This document shows, in pieces, positions 38,534-52,398 of a stretch of 64,000 nucleotides of DNA (its first letter is position 1; every line of letters begins with the position of its first letter). The notes beneath the pieces were generated by a model, which did no database searches, was not told where the DNA came from, and worked only from the letters and a program-made list of their open reading frames with translations. Position numbers and translations under genes: made by a program. Source of the DNA: Tetrahymena thermophila SB210 (Eukaryota > Ciliophora > Oligohymenophorea > Hymenostomatida > Tetrahymenidae); the NCBI RefSeq assembly GCF_000189635.1, contig NW_002476422.1:186001-250000 (forward strand), given 5' to 3'.

Positions 38534-40356
38534 ATGAAAACAGATAACATTCAAACCTAGATGTAAGATAGTCCATATATTATAAATTAAAAAAATGAAT
38601 TGATCCCTTTAGAAACTCTTTCTTTGGGAAATAAATCTATGTAGGACCAACCAACTTAAATATAACAAAAAGACTAAGTAAGTCAATTCAATGACTAAAG
38701 CTAAAGATTTTATGCTCAGAAGCACGATCAAGAAATAAACCATTAGACAGTACCAAAAAATCCAAAGAAAATTATGTCATCTTGGAAAGCATCTTGGCAC
38801 CATAGGTTTATACAATACTGGCAATCTATATTTAACAGAAGAATTGTTTCCTTTTATTGCTTTGCATTATAAATTGGTGATGTTTTTATATTCACTGCTA
38901 TTGTTGCTTTTTGTTGTTTTGTCTGTATTGAAGATAAATAAGAAAAATCCTCTGGAAATATGGCTTCAATTTTAATGGGTAATTAATTAAATAATTAATT
39001 AATTATTTCATTATTTCTTTATTTAGAATATCGATTTTTTAGTGGTTTAATTTTTTATCATAATTTTATTTTAATTAATAATTTTCTGTAAAAATTAATG
39101 ATTATTTTACTTTAATAATAGCTGCAACTATTGTGTTTGGTTGTCGCAATGGTCTACTAAGCTACTTCTTTGGGTTGAGCTTAGAAAGAGCATTAATTTG
39201 GCATTAACTCCTAGCATGGGCTACTCTTGTCGCCTCATTAAATCACTGGTTTCACTCAAAGCGCCTTCTAAGTGGATATATTATTTAATTTCCTATAATT
39301 GCTTTTATCATTTTCTCCATAAAGCCAGTTAGGAGATATTTGTGGGAGCTATTTATGAAAATGCACTGGATTCTAATAATTGTATCAATTTTTGGCTGCA
39401 TAGCTCATGGAGTTAGTTTTGCGCTTTTTGCTTTTGGCTATTTTATTATTGATGTTTGCTATAGGTATTTATTTTATTATTTAATTTATATTAATGTGTA
39501 TAATTTCCCTAATAAAATATTTAGAATGTATACAATTTACGAGCTTAGTGATGTATCGAAATAAATCAAGTTAGAAAAAATAGGAAATAACATAACAAAA
39601 ATTTCAATGTCAAGTAAGAATGTCAATTATAAGGGAGGATAATACTTTTTTTTAATGATTCCTAAAATAAGCTATCTATAATGGCATCCTTTTTCTGTAT
39701 TTAGTGCTTCGTATGAAGATGAAGTTGTATTTTATGTTAAGTCACTCGGAGACTGGACAAGAGAGCTCTATAAAATAGCAGGCGAGCAAGGAAAACCAAC
39801 AATCATAAAAGGTTATTTAGATGGTCCTTATGGCTACCATTCTATAGGAATAGAAGGTGATAAGTATAAGCATTTCTTATGTATAAGTGGAGGTATTGGA
39901 GTGACTCCAATTATAAGCACGGCCAAAGAAATTTTAAAATAAATGGAAAAAGGAAGACCTGTAAACAGCTTGCATTTTATTTGGACTGGAAGAGATTCCG
40001 CTATCGTAGAAAGTGTCTTAAAACCAGACGAATTAAGATCTCTATTAAACCAAGACGATTCAAGTATCTTAAAAAATTTCTACCACTATTCAGACAAAGG
40101 AGACAAAAAAATTGAAGATATTGAAAAGTAGGCATAATAGGAATAATAATAGTTAGTCTAATTATCTAAAGGAAGGCCAGAATTTACAAAATATTTTGAA
40201 TCTGCATACAATGCAGCTAAAGAAAGTGGCGAAAGCCATGTCGCTGTACTCACATGTGGTCCTCAATAACTTATTGATACAGCTGAAATAAATTCAATGA
40301 AATGGTCAAAATAAGGAATTAGATTTGATTGCCATTAAGAAGTTTTTGACTTTTGA
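38534..40356 (+). CDS. Ferric-reductase-like transmembrane flavocytochrome, gene B1
   Basis: Exons 38534-38978, 39122-39464 and 39525-40356; 539 aa. It is the near-identical partner of A1 with the same motif positions: H176/H190, H230/H244, HPFS 317, GGIGVTP 385, CGP 507, end VFDF. The helix-5 segment reads SIFGCIAHGVSF, agreeing with the other paralogues, whereas A1 has Tyr, Lys and Tyr at three of these places. The upstream frame-compatible extension starts at CTG-AGT 38480 and is conserved without indels over 54 nt relative to A1. Same predicted role as A1. Confidence 0.9.
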
Positions 40357-41019
40357 GAAATAAATAAATACAAACTCCTAAAAAAATATAATAATTATAT
40401 TATCCAATAACATGAGAATATATTAAATGATAGATAGATAGCTTAATTTTTGATAAATAAAAAACTACCTCAACTTAATTTATTATAAATTAATTAATAA
40501 AATAAATAATTTAATATAAATTTTTTAATCATTTTTTAGACATATTCATTTATACTAGCACACACTTTTATTATTTACTTACTTCAGAAACCTTATCATA
40601 AAAAAGTTATTTTCAGATTATGAATTTTTGTTTTATATTCTTTATTCAACATGGATGAATAGTAAGTACTACATAAATTTACATCATACAATTATATAAA
40701 TACTTTTTCTGCAATAATCATTTATTTAATAAATCCCCTTATTATCCCACACAAATTCTTGAAATAAAAATCTATATAATAGAAAGAAATTGAATTGCAA
40801 TAATTTTTCAAAAACTTTTAATAATTTTCTAAAAGGATTTGGAAATTATTCTCTTATTAAATAAATAATAAACATTTTATTTTAAAATAAGTAAGAATAT
40901 TATATTATAAATTAAAAATTTAATATCTGAAAGCACATAATTAAATAAAAAAATCATAATATAATAAATATTTTATAATAAAAATTAAAATTAAATAATT
41001 TATTTAATTAATAATCTAC

Positions 41020-41345
41020 ATTATATACATCAAATCTATAATTAAATTATAATTTTCCATATCCACAAGAATAAGTGCATAAATGGTTCTAATAACAAAC
41101 TTTCTGATACATTAAGATAAATCTTTGATAATTTATTTAGCATTGAATATAGATGGATTATCCTCTAAATATTCCTCAGTTTCCTCTATAATGTTGTTAG
41201 AAAACTTTTCATTTTCACTAAAATATTCCTTTTTATTCAGTGACTCTCTATTTTCTATTAATTTAATATATTTATAAATTCTACTCAAAGAAACTTAGCA
41301 AGACACATTTATATATCTTTAAATAGAAGAGTCAATTAAACAGAT
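41020..41345 (-). mobile_element. Fragment resembling a transposase N-terminal helix-turn-helix, within the B-specific patch
   Basis: Read on the minus strand under the ciliate code, about 41345 down to 41020 gives a protein-like frame: a helix-turn-helix-like part (IQRYINVSCQVSLSRIYKYI) then an acidic stretch (NIIEETEEYLEDNPSIFNAK) of the kind that follows the first helix-turn-helix in IS630/Tc1 transposases. The composition is richer in Glu and Asp than the surrounding noise. No catalytic domain follows. The identification rests on pattern resemblance only; it could also be a fragment of a host gene. Confidence 0.4.
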
Positions 41346-42775
41346 AATTTGATTTTTTGTAAAATATTACTTGGAAAATTTTTATTATAAAATTTCAAAA
41401 ATAAAATTTTAAATAATGAATTAATTTTATGAGAATTTTAATATTTATTTATTAAAAAAAAATGCATAATTTCAAAGAATTTAATTACACCATTTAAAGC
41501 AAAAAAGCTTTTAGCAGATAGATATTTATTTGTTTAATTTAAATGATTGCTTTAAATATAATTTTGCAGTTAAGATGCTAAATAAAATATTTAGCTAAAT
41601 TAATTAACATGGTTAACTTGATAATATTAATATTAAATCTTTGATTTATTTTGATTTACAGAAGAGATTGAAGTTTAATACCAGTAATAATGGTGAAAGT
41701 CAAATTTTAATTTTTAGCCTGAAAATTTTTAATTAAATGTAAATCTTTAAAAAAAATATCTTCGAGAACAAATCTTAATATTAAACAAAATTACGATATA
41801 AAAGTAAGAAAGGAACTTTATTATTTTTATACTAAACCTCAGCTAAAAAAATAAAATATTATAAGTAAATTTATTTTTTATAATATTTACTGTATTGATA
41901 GTATAAGCTTAAATTTTTTATGTTTTATCATTAGCGTTTATTACTTTTTTTATAGATGTTCTAAAGAATTTTTTTTAAATATTCACAGTAATTTATATCT
42001 AAACTTTAAAAAAAATATTACCAAGAAATTCATAAAGGAACAAAAATGTATCAACTAAATTCTAAACTAAAATTAAATACCTAACTTGCAGAATACATTT
42101 GAATAAGTGGAAAATCTTATAAAGTAAGATTAAGGGTTAAAAGAATTTTTAAATGCAGCATCTAGAATAAAAATTGGAATTACAGAAAATCGAGGATAAA
42201 ATTTGTAACAAAAAATAATAAATTTAAGGTTCACTCTATTTCAATCTGACAATTTTAAATTTAAAGAAATTTAAAATATTAAAAATTATTTGTTGAATTC
42301 TGATTAAATTTTAAAAATTATATTAACTATTTGAATTAAAAACTATATTTTCAGTTATTTTAATATACATTTTGATTAAAATGAACAATTTAAAATTCAA
42401 AATATTCAATTAAAAATGCCTGAATTATTTAAAAAGATAGAAAAGAACTTATAATAGACAATTAATTTTAACAAGGCCTTTACATTTTATCATTTTTAAT
42501 CAAAAATTTTGATTCATTTCTAAACAAAGTAACTTGTTGTTATTTTAAATAATGACAATTCAGTTAGTTCAAGATTAAGCAAAAAAATAAATTCAAAAAC
42601 TTAGCACAATTTGTTTGTTGTTCATCAAGTAGAATATATTTAATGGATAAAAAAAATTAACTCATTAAATTTCATGTATTTTTATTAAAAAAATATGAAT
42701 TTAAAAATAAATCAAAATTTATCATTAAATTTCAGGTTTATTTTGAAATCAAAATTTGATATTTGGGGTTATGAA

Positions 42776-42817
42776 GTTAGTTAGTTAGTTAGTTAATTAA
42801 TTAATTAATTAATTAAT
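42776..42817. repeat. GTTA/ATTA tetranucleotide tract
   Basis: About ten tetranucleotide units (GTTA then ATTA). The unit A counterpart near 24345 has only about half as many, so the tract has changed length since the duplication. Confidence 0.9.
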
Positions 42818-43118
42818 AGGAATAGAAGAAGATTTTCAATTTCATAAATTAATTGAAAACAAGCGTATTCTATTCAATATCTATTTTAGACATATTGTAT
42901 AAATAAAGGAAAAGTGCAAATAAGAATATTATTATAAATACTAGAAATAGTTTACATAATCAAAACCTTATAATAAATTAAATAAAATAAATTTAACAAA
43001 CAGCAAAAAGAAATAAAACTAAAAAACTTAATAAAATAACATACTTTCATATTAAAAAGTGAGTCCTAGTCTTTCGATTCATCCTCTTCCCTCTGATTCT
43101 GTAAATCAAAACATAAAA

Positions 43119-44911
43119 ATGAAAGATTAATCTCTTCCAAACAATATAAAAACCTCTTTACCAGATAAATAATAAGAATTGTAGTAGTTAGAAAATTAAC
43201 CTCAATAGGAAAAAGGCGAAAATGGTTAAAACCCTGATTAAATATAACAAGCATCTCAAAAAATAAAAATGAGTGAATATATCAAATAACATCAGAAAAA
43301 GTCAATGTAGGTTTGTGAATCTATTGAATTAGAGCAAGAAAAAAAGAATAAAAGTAGTCGTAATTCAGCTTGGCAAGCTTCTTGGCACTACAGAATTATC
43401 CAATATTGGCAGTCTATCTTCAATAGAAGAATAGTCTCCTTTTCTTGTTTTGCTCTATAAGTTGGTGATATTTTCATTTTCTGTGGGTTACTTTTCTTTT
43501 TGTGCATAAGTTGTGTTTCAATTACAAGCACAAACAGCTCGGGAAATATGGCTTCAATAACAATGGGTAATTAATAGATTAATATATTAATTTATCATCT
43601 AAAATTCTATTTTCTAACTAATTATTTTTATAACACAATAGCTGCGACAATAGTATTCGGATGCCGTAATGGTTTTCTCAGTTACTTATTTGGATTAAGT
43701 TTAGAAAGGGCTCTTCTATGGCATTAATTCTTAGCTTGGATCACTCTAGGTATGTCCATAAATCACTGGGTTCATTCAAAATCAATAGCTAGTGGATTTA
43801 TTGTTTAAGTTCCTCTTATTGCATTCATAGTCTTCTCTATTAAACCAATCAGAAGATATCTATGGGAGTTATTTATGAAAATGCACTGGATTCTTATCAT
43901 AGTCATGATTGTAGGATGTATAGCTCATGGCGTAACTTATGCCTTATTCGCCCTAGGCTACTTTGCTCTAGATGTTTGTTACAGGTATTTTTATTTTTTA
44001 AAATAAAACTTACAGTTTACAAAAAACAATTACTTCGATTTTAAAATTTTGTTAATTAATTTATAATTTTAATAAATAGAGGATATACAGTGTACTAGCT
44101 CAGAAATATATCAAACGAAATGAAGCTTGAAAGGATAGGACCAAATATAACTAAAATTTCAATAAGCAATAAAAACAATAAATACAAAGGTGGATAATAT
44201 TATTTCATAATGATTCCTAAGCTTGGTTATTTACAATGGCACCCTTTCTCTGTTTTCAGTGCATCTTATGAAGAAGAAATAATCTTTTATGTTAAATGTC
44301 TTGGTGATTGGACTACTTAATTATACTAAATTGCTGGAGAGCAAGGTAAACCCACTATATTTAAGGGCTATTTAGATGGCCCATATGGATACCACTCTAT
44401 TAGCTTAGAAGGAGATAAGTATAAAAATTTTCTTTGTATTAGCGGTGGTATTGGAGTTACTCCAATTATTAGTACTGCTAAAGAACTTTTACATTAAATT
44501 GAATAAGGTAGACCAATAAATAGTTTGTACTTTATATGGACTGGTAGAGATTCAGCTATAGTTTAGAGCGTATTAAAACCTGATGATTTAAGATCTCTTT
44601 TAGACCAAGATGATGCTACTATCCTTTAAAATTTCTATCATTATTCTGATAAAGGAGATAAAAAAATTGATGACCTAGAAAAATAAGCTTAAATAGAATA
44701 ACATTAATTAGTTGAGTTAGCCAAAGGCAGACCAGATTTTGATAAATATTTTGAAGCTGCCTTTAATTCAGCAAAAGCTAAAGGTGATCATTTAGTAGGT
44801 GTGCTTACATGTGGACCTTAACAATTAATTGATGCTGCTGAGATAAACTCTATGAAGTGGTCAAAGGATGGCATCAGATTTGATTGCCATTAAGAAGTTT
44901 TCGATTTTTGA
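43119..44911 (+). CDS. Ferric-reductase-like transmembrane flavocytochrome, gene B2
   Basis: Exons 43119-43566, 43642-43984 and 44080-44911; 540 aa. Partner of A2 with haem pairs H177/H191 and H231/H245, HPFS 318, GGIGVTP 386, CGP 508, end VFDF. The last exon-2 residues read DVCYR as in gene 1, where A2 has DVVYR. The 60-nt open extension back to GTG-AGT at 43059 differs from A2 at four sites, of which TCA/TCG and CCT/CCC are silent in the reductase frame. Predicted membrane ferric reductase. Confidence 0.9.
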
Positions 44912-46395
44912 TAAATGTAGAATCAAAACTTCTTACTATTTTCTGACTATTTGTGATGAAGAAGCTATAATTTTAATACTAATATAATAAAAATAACAAC
45001 AAGAAACCATTAATAAATACTAAATAGATTAACAAAAAAATAAGCTTTGATTAATTAATCAATTTATAAATATAAAACTATAAAAAAATTAATATTATAT
45101 ATTATATTAATAAGTAATTTATTTCTCTATATAATTCACTAAGGTTATGTAAATTTTCAATTTTAACCCTAAATTGATTGAATTTCTTCATTCTACCTTT
45201 TTAAATCAAAAATGATATTTTTTTTGTTAAAAATTGAGTAATTTGTAGTTGTAAATTAAGAGTTTTCTGATTATTTTTTATTGACACTTTTGATTTACTC
45301 CTTTTCTCATTAAATTTTAGTAACAAAATATAATCTTAATTAATGAATTAGAAGTTGAAAATTTATTAATATAATTTTTCTTATTATTATCAAAAATTAT
45401 TTTAACAGCTTTACTTTGAAAGTAATGATTTTGCATATATTATGTTTGATTCTTACTATTAATCATAACATGAAATTTAGAATCTATTTAATAAAAATTT
45501 ACTTGTTAAATTTATATATAATAAATTTAGAATTAATTTTTACGTGAAACTATATTTTTATGTGTAAACATTATTAATAATTTTATTCTAGAAATGTTCT
45601 GCTAATTTTAATTTTTCATACTATTTTTAAATTTAAAAAAAAAAAATTAAATAAAATTATTATTTAATGAATAATTAAAATTTTAAATATTATATTTAAT
45701 ATTTTATATTAAATATTGTTTCACTATTACAAATAAATTAAGCAAGTGTTTGCAAATTATTAATTAATCTAAAAAATAATTTTTTCAATATTTATTCTTG
45801 TTAAATTATTTTATTTTTACATTTTGCTACAAAAATAATTTAATCAACTAGAAATATAATAATATAATTATTTTTTAGTTTCAATAAGAAATAAAAATTT
45901 TTTTTGAGTCATCAATAGATTGTAGTTAAGTTTCTATTAAAAACATTTTTTGCAACATCAAATTTAATAATTTTTAATATATCTTTCAAAAGAATGTATT
46001 TTAAACAAACCATAAGAATCTGATTAATTTAAATTCAAAATGTAGCTGAAAAAAAAGCTTTAATTTTATTAATTCTGACATAAATTTAAAATATCGGCCA
46101 TTAAAATTGGAAACATAAAAAATAATTTAAATTAAATTTTAACACAGGTATTAAAAAACAGGTGATAATGTTGTTAGAAAATTTTTCATAGGAGATAATA
46201 TTAAAAAATAAATCGTATTTAATCTATTTTGCAGATTAATCAAAGAACATTAAAAGTAAAAAGTTTATTTAAGGCGAATAATTTGAATAGCAAATTAACT
46301 AATTAAAAAATACATAAAAAACAAAAAATAAATTCTAACAAAAACAACCATTTTAAGTTCTTTCTTTCTTTCTTTAAATATAAAAAAAGAGAATA
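44912..46395. other. Intergenic region B2-B3
   Basis: AT-rich copy of 26462-27961 with small indels. No gene recognised. Confidence 0.55.
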
Positions 46396-48244
46396 ATGAG
46401 AAGCTCTTCAAACTAAAATAGATAAAAATAAAAAATGAATAATTACTTAGATAGTTCAGACAATAGGCTAAAGTGTAAGGCAGATAATGATAAAACAGCT
46501 TTATCTGCTTCTTAGTCTCCAACTCCTTCTATGATATATCAATCAAATCAATCTAATCCTACAAAGAGGCCATCTAACTCCCAACAAATATAAAAAGTAG
46601 AGTAAAAGCAACCTTAAAATTAATAGAAATAAATTCAGCAATAAAATTAGCCAAATTAAAAATAATAATACTAAAATAACCCCTCTCCTTAGAAGCGCAG
46701 GGCGAGACCTGAATGGAAGATTTCTTGCTATCGAAAAATTATTCAAAAATGGTAAGCTGTTATGAATAGAAGAATATATTCATTTTCATGCTTTGCTTTA
46801 CAAGTTGGAGATGTCATTATTTTTTCTTTAACAGCAGCCTACATAGCGTTTAGCTTTTTCGAAGAAATTGATACATAATCTTCAGGCAATGTTGCTTAAA
46901 TGATGTTAAGTAATTTAAATTTACACTTATTTTTCAACGGTTTTTTTGAATTGATAATTTAAAACAAAGAATGAGATAAATTTAAATAAAAATTTATATT
47001 AAATTAGCACTAACAATTATATTTGGATGTAGAAACGGTTTATTAAGCTTTATTTTTAGCTTAAGCTTAGAAAGAGCACTTTTGTGGCATTAAATGTTTG
47101 CTTGGGGAACTTTAGCTCTTTCGATCAATCATTGGATGCATTCAAGAGAAATAATGAGCGGCTATTTAGCAATTGCACCTATCTTTGGATTAGTTGCATT
47201 CTCAATACAACCTATTAGAAGATACCTATGGGAGTTTTTTATGAGAATGCATTGGATATTAATTATAGCCTTAGTTGTTGGTTGTATCTTACATGGAGTT
47301 ACTTTAGGGGTAGTAGCGTGTGGATATTTCTTCTTAGATATTTGCTTTAGGTATTTAAATTGATTTAAACTTTTTACTTTAATAATATAATTAATTGCAT
47401 TTTATGAATTAGAATATACAATGTTTGTAAGTATCGGGAAATGTCTAGATACATGACTTTAGAAAGAGTAGGTAATAATATAACAAGATTAAGTATGACC
47501 AATGAAGATTGTTATTTTAAAGGAGGATAGTATTTTTTCATCATGATTCCTCATCTTAGTTATTTCTAATGGCATCCATTCTCCGTTTTTAGTGCATCAT
47601 ATGAAGAGGAGATGGTATTCTATGTAAAAAGCCTTGGAAATTGGACAGGCGATTTATATGAAATCGCTGGAAAACCAGGATAACCTACCAGTTATAGGGC
47701 GTATATAGATGGCCCATATGGATCTCATTCAATTAGCATTGAAGGAGATAAATATTAAAATTTCTTAATGATAAGCGGAGGAATTGGAGTAACTCCCATC
47801 ATAAGTACAGCGAAAGAATTATTAGCAGAAATAGATGATGGTAGACCAGTGAAGAATTTACATTTTATTTGGACTGGCAGAGATTCCGCATTAGTTGAAG
47901 GAGTTTTTGAGCCTGGAGACTTAAAGTCTCTATTACATCAAGATGAAGCAAATATATTGCAGACTTTTTATCATTATTCAGCTGAAGGAGATAAAAGAAT
48001 TACTGATATTGAAAAGCAAGCTTAAAAGAATAAATAATAAATAGTAGAACTTACAAAAGGAAGACCTAATTTTGATAAATATTTTGATAATGCATATAAG
48101 TCTTGTTCAAAATCTGGGCATTCCTTAGTAGCTGTACTTGTTTGTGGTCCTTAAGAATTAATTGATTTAGTCGAAATATAGGCAATGAAATATTCAACAG
48201 ATGGAATAAGGTTCGATGTACATCAAGAGGTGTTTAATTTTTGA
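46396..48244 (+). CDS. Ferric-reductase-like transmembrane flavocytochrome, gene B3 (poly-Gln N-terminus)
   Basis: Exons 46396-46909, 47008-47350 and 47413-48244; 562 aa. Partner of A3 with the same Gln-rich N-terminus and start (ATG-AGA). Haem pairs H199/H213 and H253/H267, HPFS 340, GGIGVTP 408, CGP 530, end VFNF. Gly follows the fourth haem His (LHGVT), as in genes 1 and 2 of unit B. Predicted role as for A3. Confidence 0.9.
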
Positions 48245-48794
48245 AAAGTTGTATTTATATTATAAAACCCTAAATTATTTAAATAAATTGTAAAACTATA
48301 TATTTTATTTCTTTAATTTTGTTTTATTGCTGATTAATTAAGCTATATATTTAATACGAAAGAAATAAGTTCATTTTTCAATGCTTTTCATAAAAAAATG
48401 GCATTTTATACAAAATTAAGAGAACAGAGAAAGCCAGAGCTTATTTTTTATCAATTTGCAACTACAGCTTCGAGAGATTTTTATGTAAATGAATTTTGGT
48501 GTACAAAAAAATTAAAATGGAATTTTTTGAGAAATACAATTATGTAAATTTAAATGATTAAAAAAGTAATAAAAATAAAGCCAATTTGCGATTTTAAAAT
48601 TGATTACTCTCTGTTTTTTTAATTGTGGATAAAAAACAAGTAATTTGTTTAAAAATAATGTAAAAGGAATTTAGTTTTTCAGATAGAAAAATTAAAGTTT
48701 GTTTTTGAAAAGGAAATAAAGACTTTCTTATAATTAATTTAAATATATCCAAAATTAAATTAAGTTTAGTAATTGTAAATATTCGAAGATAAAA
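48245..48794. other. Intergenic region B3-B4
   Basis: Copy of 29807-30350. It keeps the open frame seen there but with ACG at the position of its ATG. It differs from unit A mainly by substitutions and a 6-nt insertion, fewer indels than the neighbouring first intron of gene 4. Confidence 0.5.
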
Positions 48795-50583
48795 ATGAGT
48801 GATGATTCTTTAACTATTGAGCTAAAAAGCCATTTAAATTTTAGAGATAATCAAAAATAGGAGAGTTAGCATGATAAATGCAATGCTGTTAAGAGGAATG
48901 CAGGGAATATATATATTGAAGATTTAAAATTAAGTTTTGAATATTGGCATAAAAACTATTTAATAAGATTCATAGAGATTTGGCAGTCGATTTTCAATAG
49001 AAGGATATTAAATTTCTATAAATTTACAATATAAGTAGGAGATATTTTATTTTTTATCTCAATAGTAGGATATTTGGTTTTGTCATGTCTTTTTTGTAGG
49101 AAAGAAAAAAACTCAGGTGAATAAACTCAATTTATGTTAGGTAATTAAAAATATTTAATCAACAAGAAATAGAATCATAAATATAAATATAAAAATATTT
49201 AATTTAAGAATTCATTTTATTAATTTTCAGGATTTTGATATTTTGAATTTTTTGTTTTAATCAACTCTTAGTAGAATTAAAAAATAAAATTACTTTTTTA
49301 AAGCTATTGATTAATTATTTTTGATATTTAATAAAGGAGTAACTATTGTTTTTGGGTGCAGAAATGGATTAATAAGCTATATTTTTGGATTAAGTTTTGA
49401 ACGAGCTATTTTCTGGCATAAATTTATGGCTTGGGTCACTTTAGGGCTCTCTGCTAACCATTGGTACCATGCTAGAGGAATAGTGAGTGGTTATATGATT
49501 GGTGGAGTATTAACTACTTTTGTGATCTTTTCGATAGAGCCAATAAGAAGGAAATTTTGGGAGTTTTTTATGAAGCTACATTGGTTGCTAATTTGTTGTA
49601 TGCTTGTTAGTTGCATCATTCATGAAGTTGGGGCTGGAATTTTAGCTATAGGATACTTTGCTCTTGATGTTATATGCAGGTAAACCTGATTTTTCTTATC
49701 AAATATAAATGAATGATTTTAATTTTTTAACATACAAATTTTAATTATATAAATTTTATGAAATAGAATTTATACAATAAAGAAATATAGCTATTTATCT
49801 GCAAGTATTGAAATAGAGAGAGTTGGAGATAGTGTTGTAAAGATATCTATGCATCGTTAAAATATTACTTTTAAAGGAGGTTAGTATTTTTTTATTATGA
49901 TTCCAAAGATGAGCTACTTTTAGTGGCATCCTTTTTCAGCATTTAGTGCTCCCCATGAAGAATAGCTTGTATTTTATGTAAAATAGTCTGGAGATTGGAC
50001 TGAAGCCCTTTTCTAATTAGCTGGAAAATAGGGTAAGCCTGTTAATGTTAGAGGTTATATTGATGGCCCTTATGGATCACACTCCATTAGTTTAGATAGA
50101 GATAAGTATTAACATTTTTTATGCATTAGTGGAGGTATTGGAATAACTCCAATTTTTAGTCTTGTTAAATAATTGAATTTTTAAGTGCGTGAAGGAAGAT
50201 TAGTTTAAAATATTCATTTTATCTGGGTAGGAAGGGATAAATCTGTAATTGAAAACATTTTAGATGAAACATAACTCAAGTAGCTTGAAGTCGAAGATAA
50301 TAAAATCACATTAAGAAGCTACTTGCATTTCACGAACAGTAAAGTATCAAATGTGATTAAATAAAAATAAAACTAAGGAAATATCAAGTACATCTTGGGT
50401 AGACCTGATTTTTCTGCATATTTTGAAAACATGCATAAAATTGCTAAATAAAGTTAAACAAATCTTGTTGCAGTTTTGGTTTGCGGTCCTTAATCATTAA
50501 TTTTTGAAGTTGAAAATCATGCATCAAAATACTCAAAAGATGGGATTAGATTTGACATACATCAAGAAGTGTTTGAATTATGA
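48795..50583 (+). CDS. Divergent ferric-reductase-like flavocytochrome, gene B4
   Basis: Exons 48795-49140, 49337-49679 and 49767-50583; 501 aa, the shortest and most diverged member. It has a short N-terminus and starts ATG-AGT with A-rich sequence in front. Haem pairs H143/H157 and H197/H211 both have spacing 14. HPFS is at 284, GGIGITP at 352 and CGP at 469. The protein ends VFEL, so the C-terminal aromatic residue that stacks on the flavin in this superfamily is absent; this may change nucleotide preference or rate. The linker before CGP is five residues shorter than in the siblings. It is the only intact gene-4 copy in the window. Confidence 0.9.
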
Positions 50584-52347
50584 TTAGACATTAAGAAAGA
50601 CATAATGTCAATCAAATCTAATATAAATTAATTTTCTTTTTCATACAAATAATGCTCAACACTTAATGAGAAATTTTATTTTTTTCAATTTTGCCATTTC
50701 AATTGATTAAAACTAGACATTCTTTATTTAAGAAATCTATTTTTCTCAAAATTTGAATGATAATCTCAATAAATTCAAAGTATTACTAATTTCTTCAGCA
50801 GTAGCTGTAAACTTAGTTAAATAAAACACACATACATAAATTTGATAAAAAGTGATTAGCTAAAGTAAGAGTCTCTTGTTGATTTTTCATCTTTTCTCTT
50901 TAAAAAAGTTATGTATTAAATAATTTGTTTTATGACTATTAAGAAGGAAAATTTATATAACAAACTGCTCCTTACATTCAGAATAGTTAGTACTATTTTT
51001 ATTAATTTTCAAATAATTCCTATATTTTTTTTATAAGTATCTTAATATGTTTGTATTTGCTTATTTTGGTAGTTCACATAAGCATCAAAATATTTAATAA
51101 GTTTAGAAAAAATAATATAAGATTTATAGTCATATTTTTTGAATAATCGCATATTTTAAGAAAACTTTTACATAATAAGTCTTTAGCACTGTTGTTTACT
51201 AACAAAACGTTTAAATTTAAAAAATTATTGATAAAATCTATTTATTATTTTAAAAAGAGCCTGAAATTAAATGAAATCATAGTAATTAAATATAATCCAA
51301 GTTCTAGAAAAATTCTATCATAATGATTTAATTTCAATAAAATAACAAAAAATTTATTATTTAATTTTGTATATTTTTTTAAGCAAAGAAACTTTATAAT
51401 TTGATAAAAAATTTTATTGTAAGCACGAAATTTAATTGATTAATAACTTCTTAAAATTATCTCAATAGTAGACAAAATCAATTCAAATAATTAAACAACC
51501 AACTAACTAACTACTTTAATACAGCAAAAACATATTTACTTAAATAAAATAATCATAGTATGTAAATGTTTAGATTACTTTCATAAAACTCATTTTAATT
51601 TTAAGGATTGTTCTTAATTTAATAGTATCCTTATGATTATATGATACAAAATTCAATCTTTATTCATATCACTTATAACACAATCATATAAAAATAATTA
51701 GTTTTAAAAACATAATTAATAAAAAATCTAAAGTATTTCATAATTTGTTTTATCTTTTATTATTTATAAAATACTTTATAAATTTAGCTTTAATGGTTTT
51801 TTAGGATGCTTAAAAATTCAAATTCGTTAAGATAAACATATACGAAGTAGAGAAATAGTTAGTTAGATTCTTATCTTATAGTAGCATAGAGCAAAAAGAA
51901 TTATTTTTTTAAATAAATAATTTAATAAAAATAATCAATTTATGTTTTTTACTTTCAAGCAATATACCCAAATAAATAAATTTAAGAATATATTAGCCAT
52001 GATTTAGAAGATAAATTGTTTGATTGCTATAGTAAAATTTGTTTATTTTTAAGGCTATTTATTTAAATTATGTTTAAAATGTTTGTTTATTTGCAACCAC
52101 AAATTTTTATTTGTTGCTTGAATTTTGTTCAATTTATTTTATTCTTTGTAATTAAAAAAGTCTTCGTTTGTTACTTTATTGAAAATAATTTATCTATACT
52201 ATTTCAAATATTAAAAGCGAGATCACTTTAGCTAATTCATGCAAATATTAATTATAAAAACAATTAATAATAAATAAAAAAAGGCATAATTACTGTAAAA
52301 AATACATTATAAGCTGTTCCTCTTAAAATATATTTAAAATAATTATT
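50584..52347. other. Intergenic region B4-B5
   Basis: AT-rich copy of 32128-33798 with an insertion of about 85 bp at about 52265-52340, immediately upstream of gene 5. No gene recognised. Confidence 0.55.
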
Positions 52348-52398
52348 TTGAGTATTCCTTCGAAAATTTATCCAGATTCTCATTCATAAGAATCAAGA

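Larger units (their letters stand above)
40357..43058. other. Intergenic region B1-B2
   Basis: Collinear with 22185-24609 apart from the 551-bp patch described separately. Otherwise AT-rich and without recognisable genes. Confidence 0.55.
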
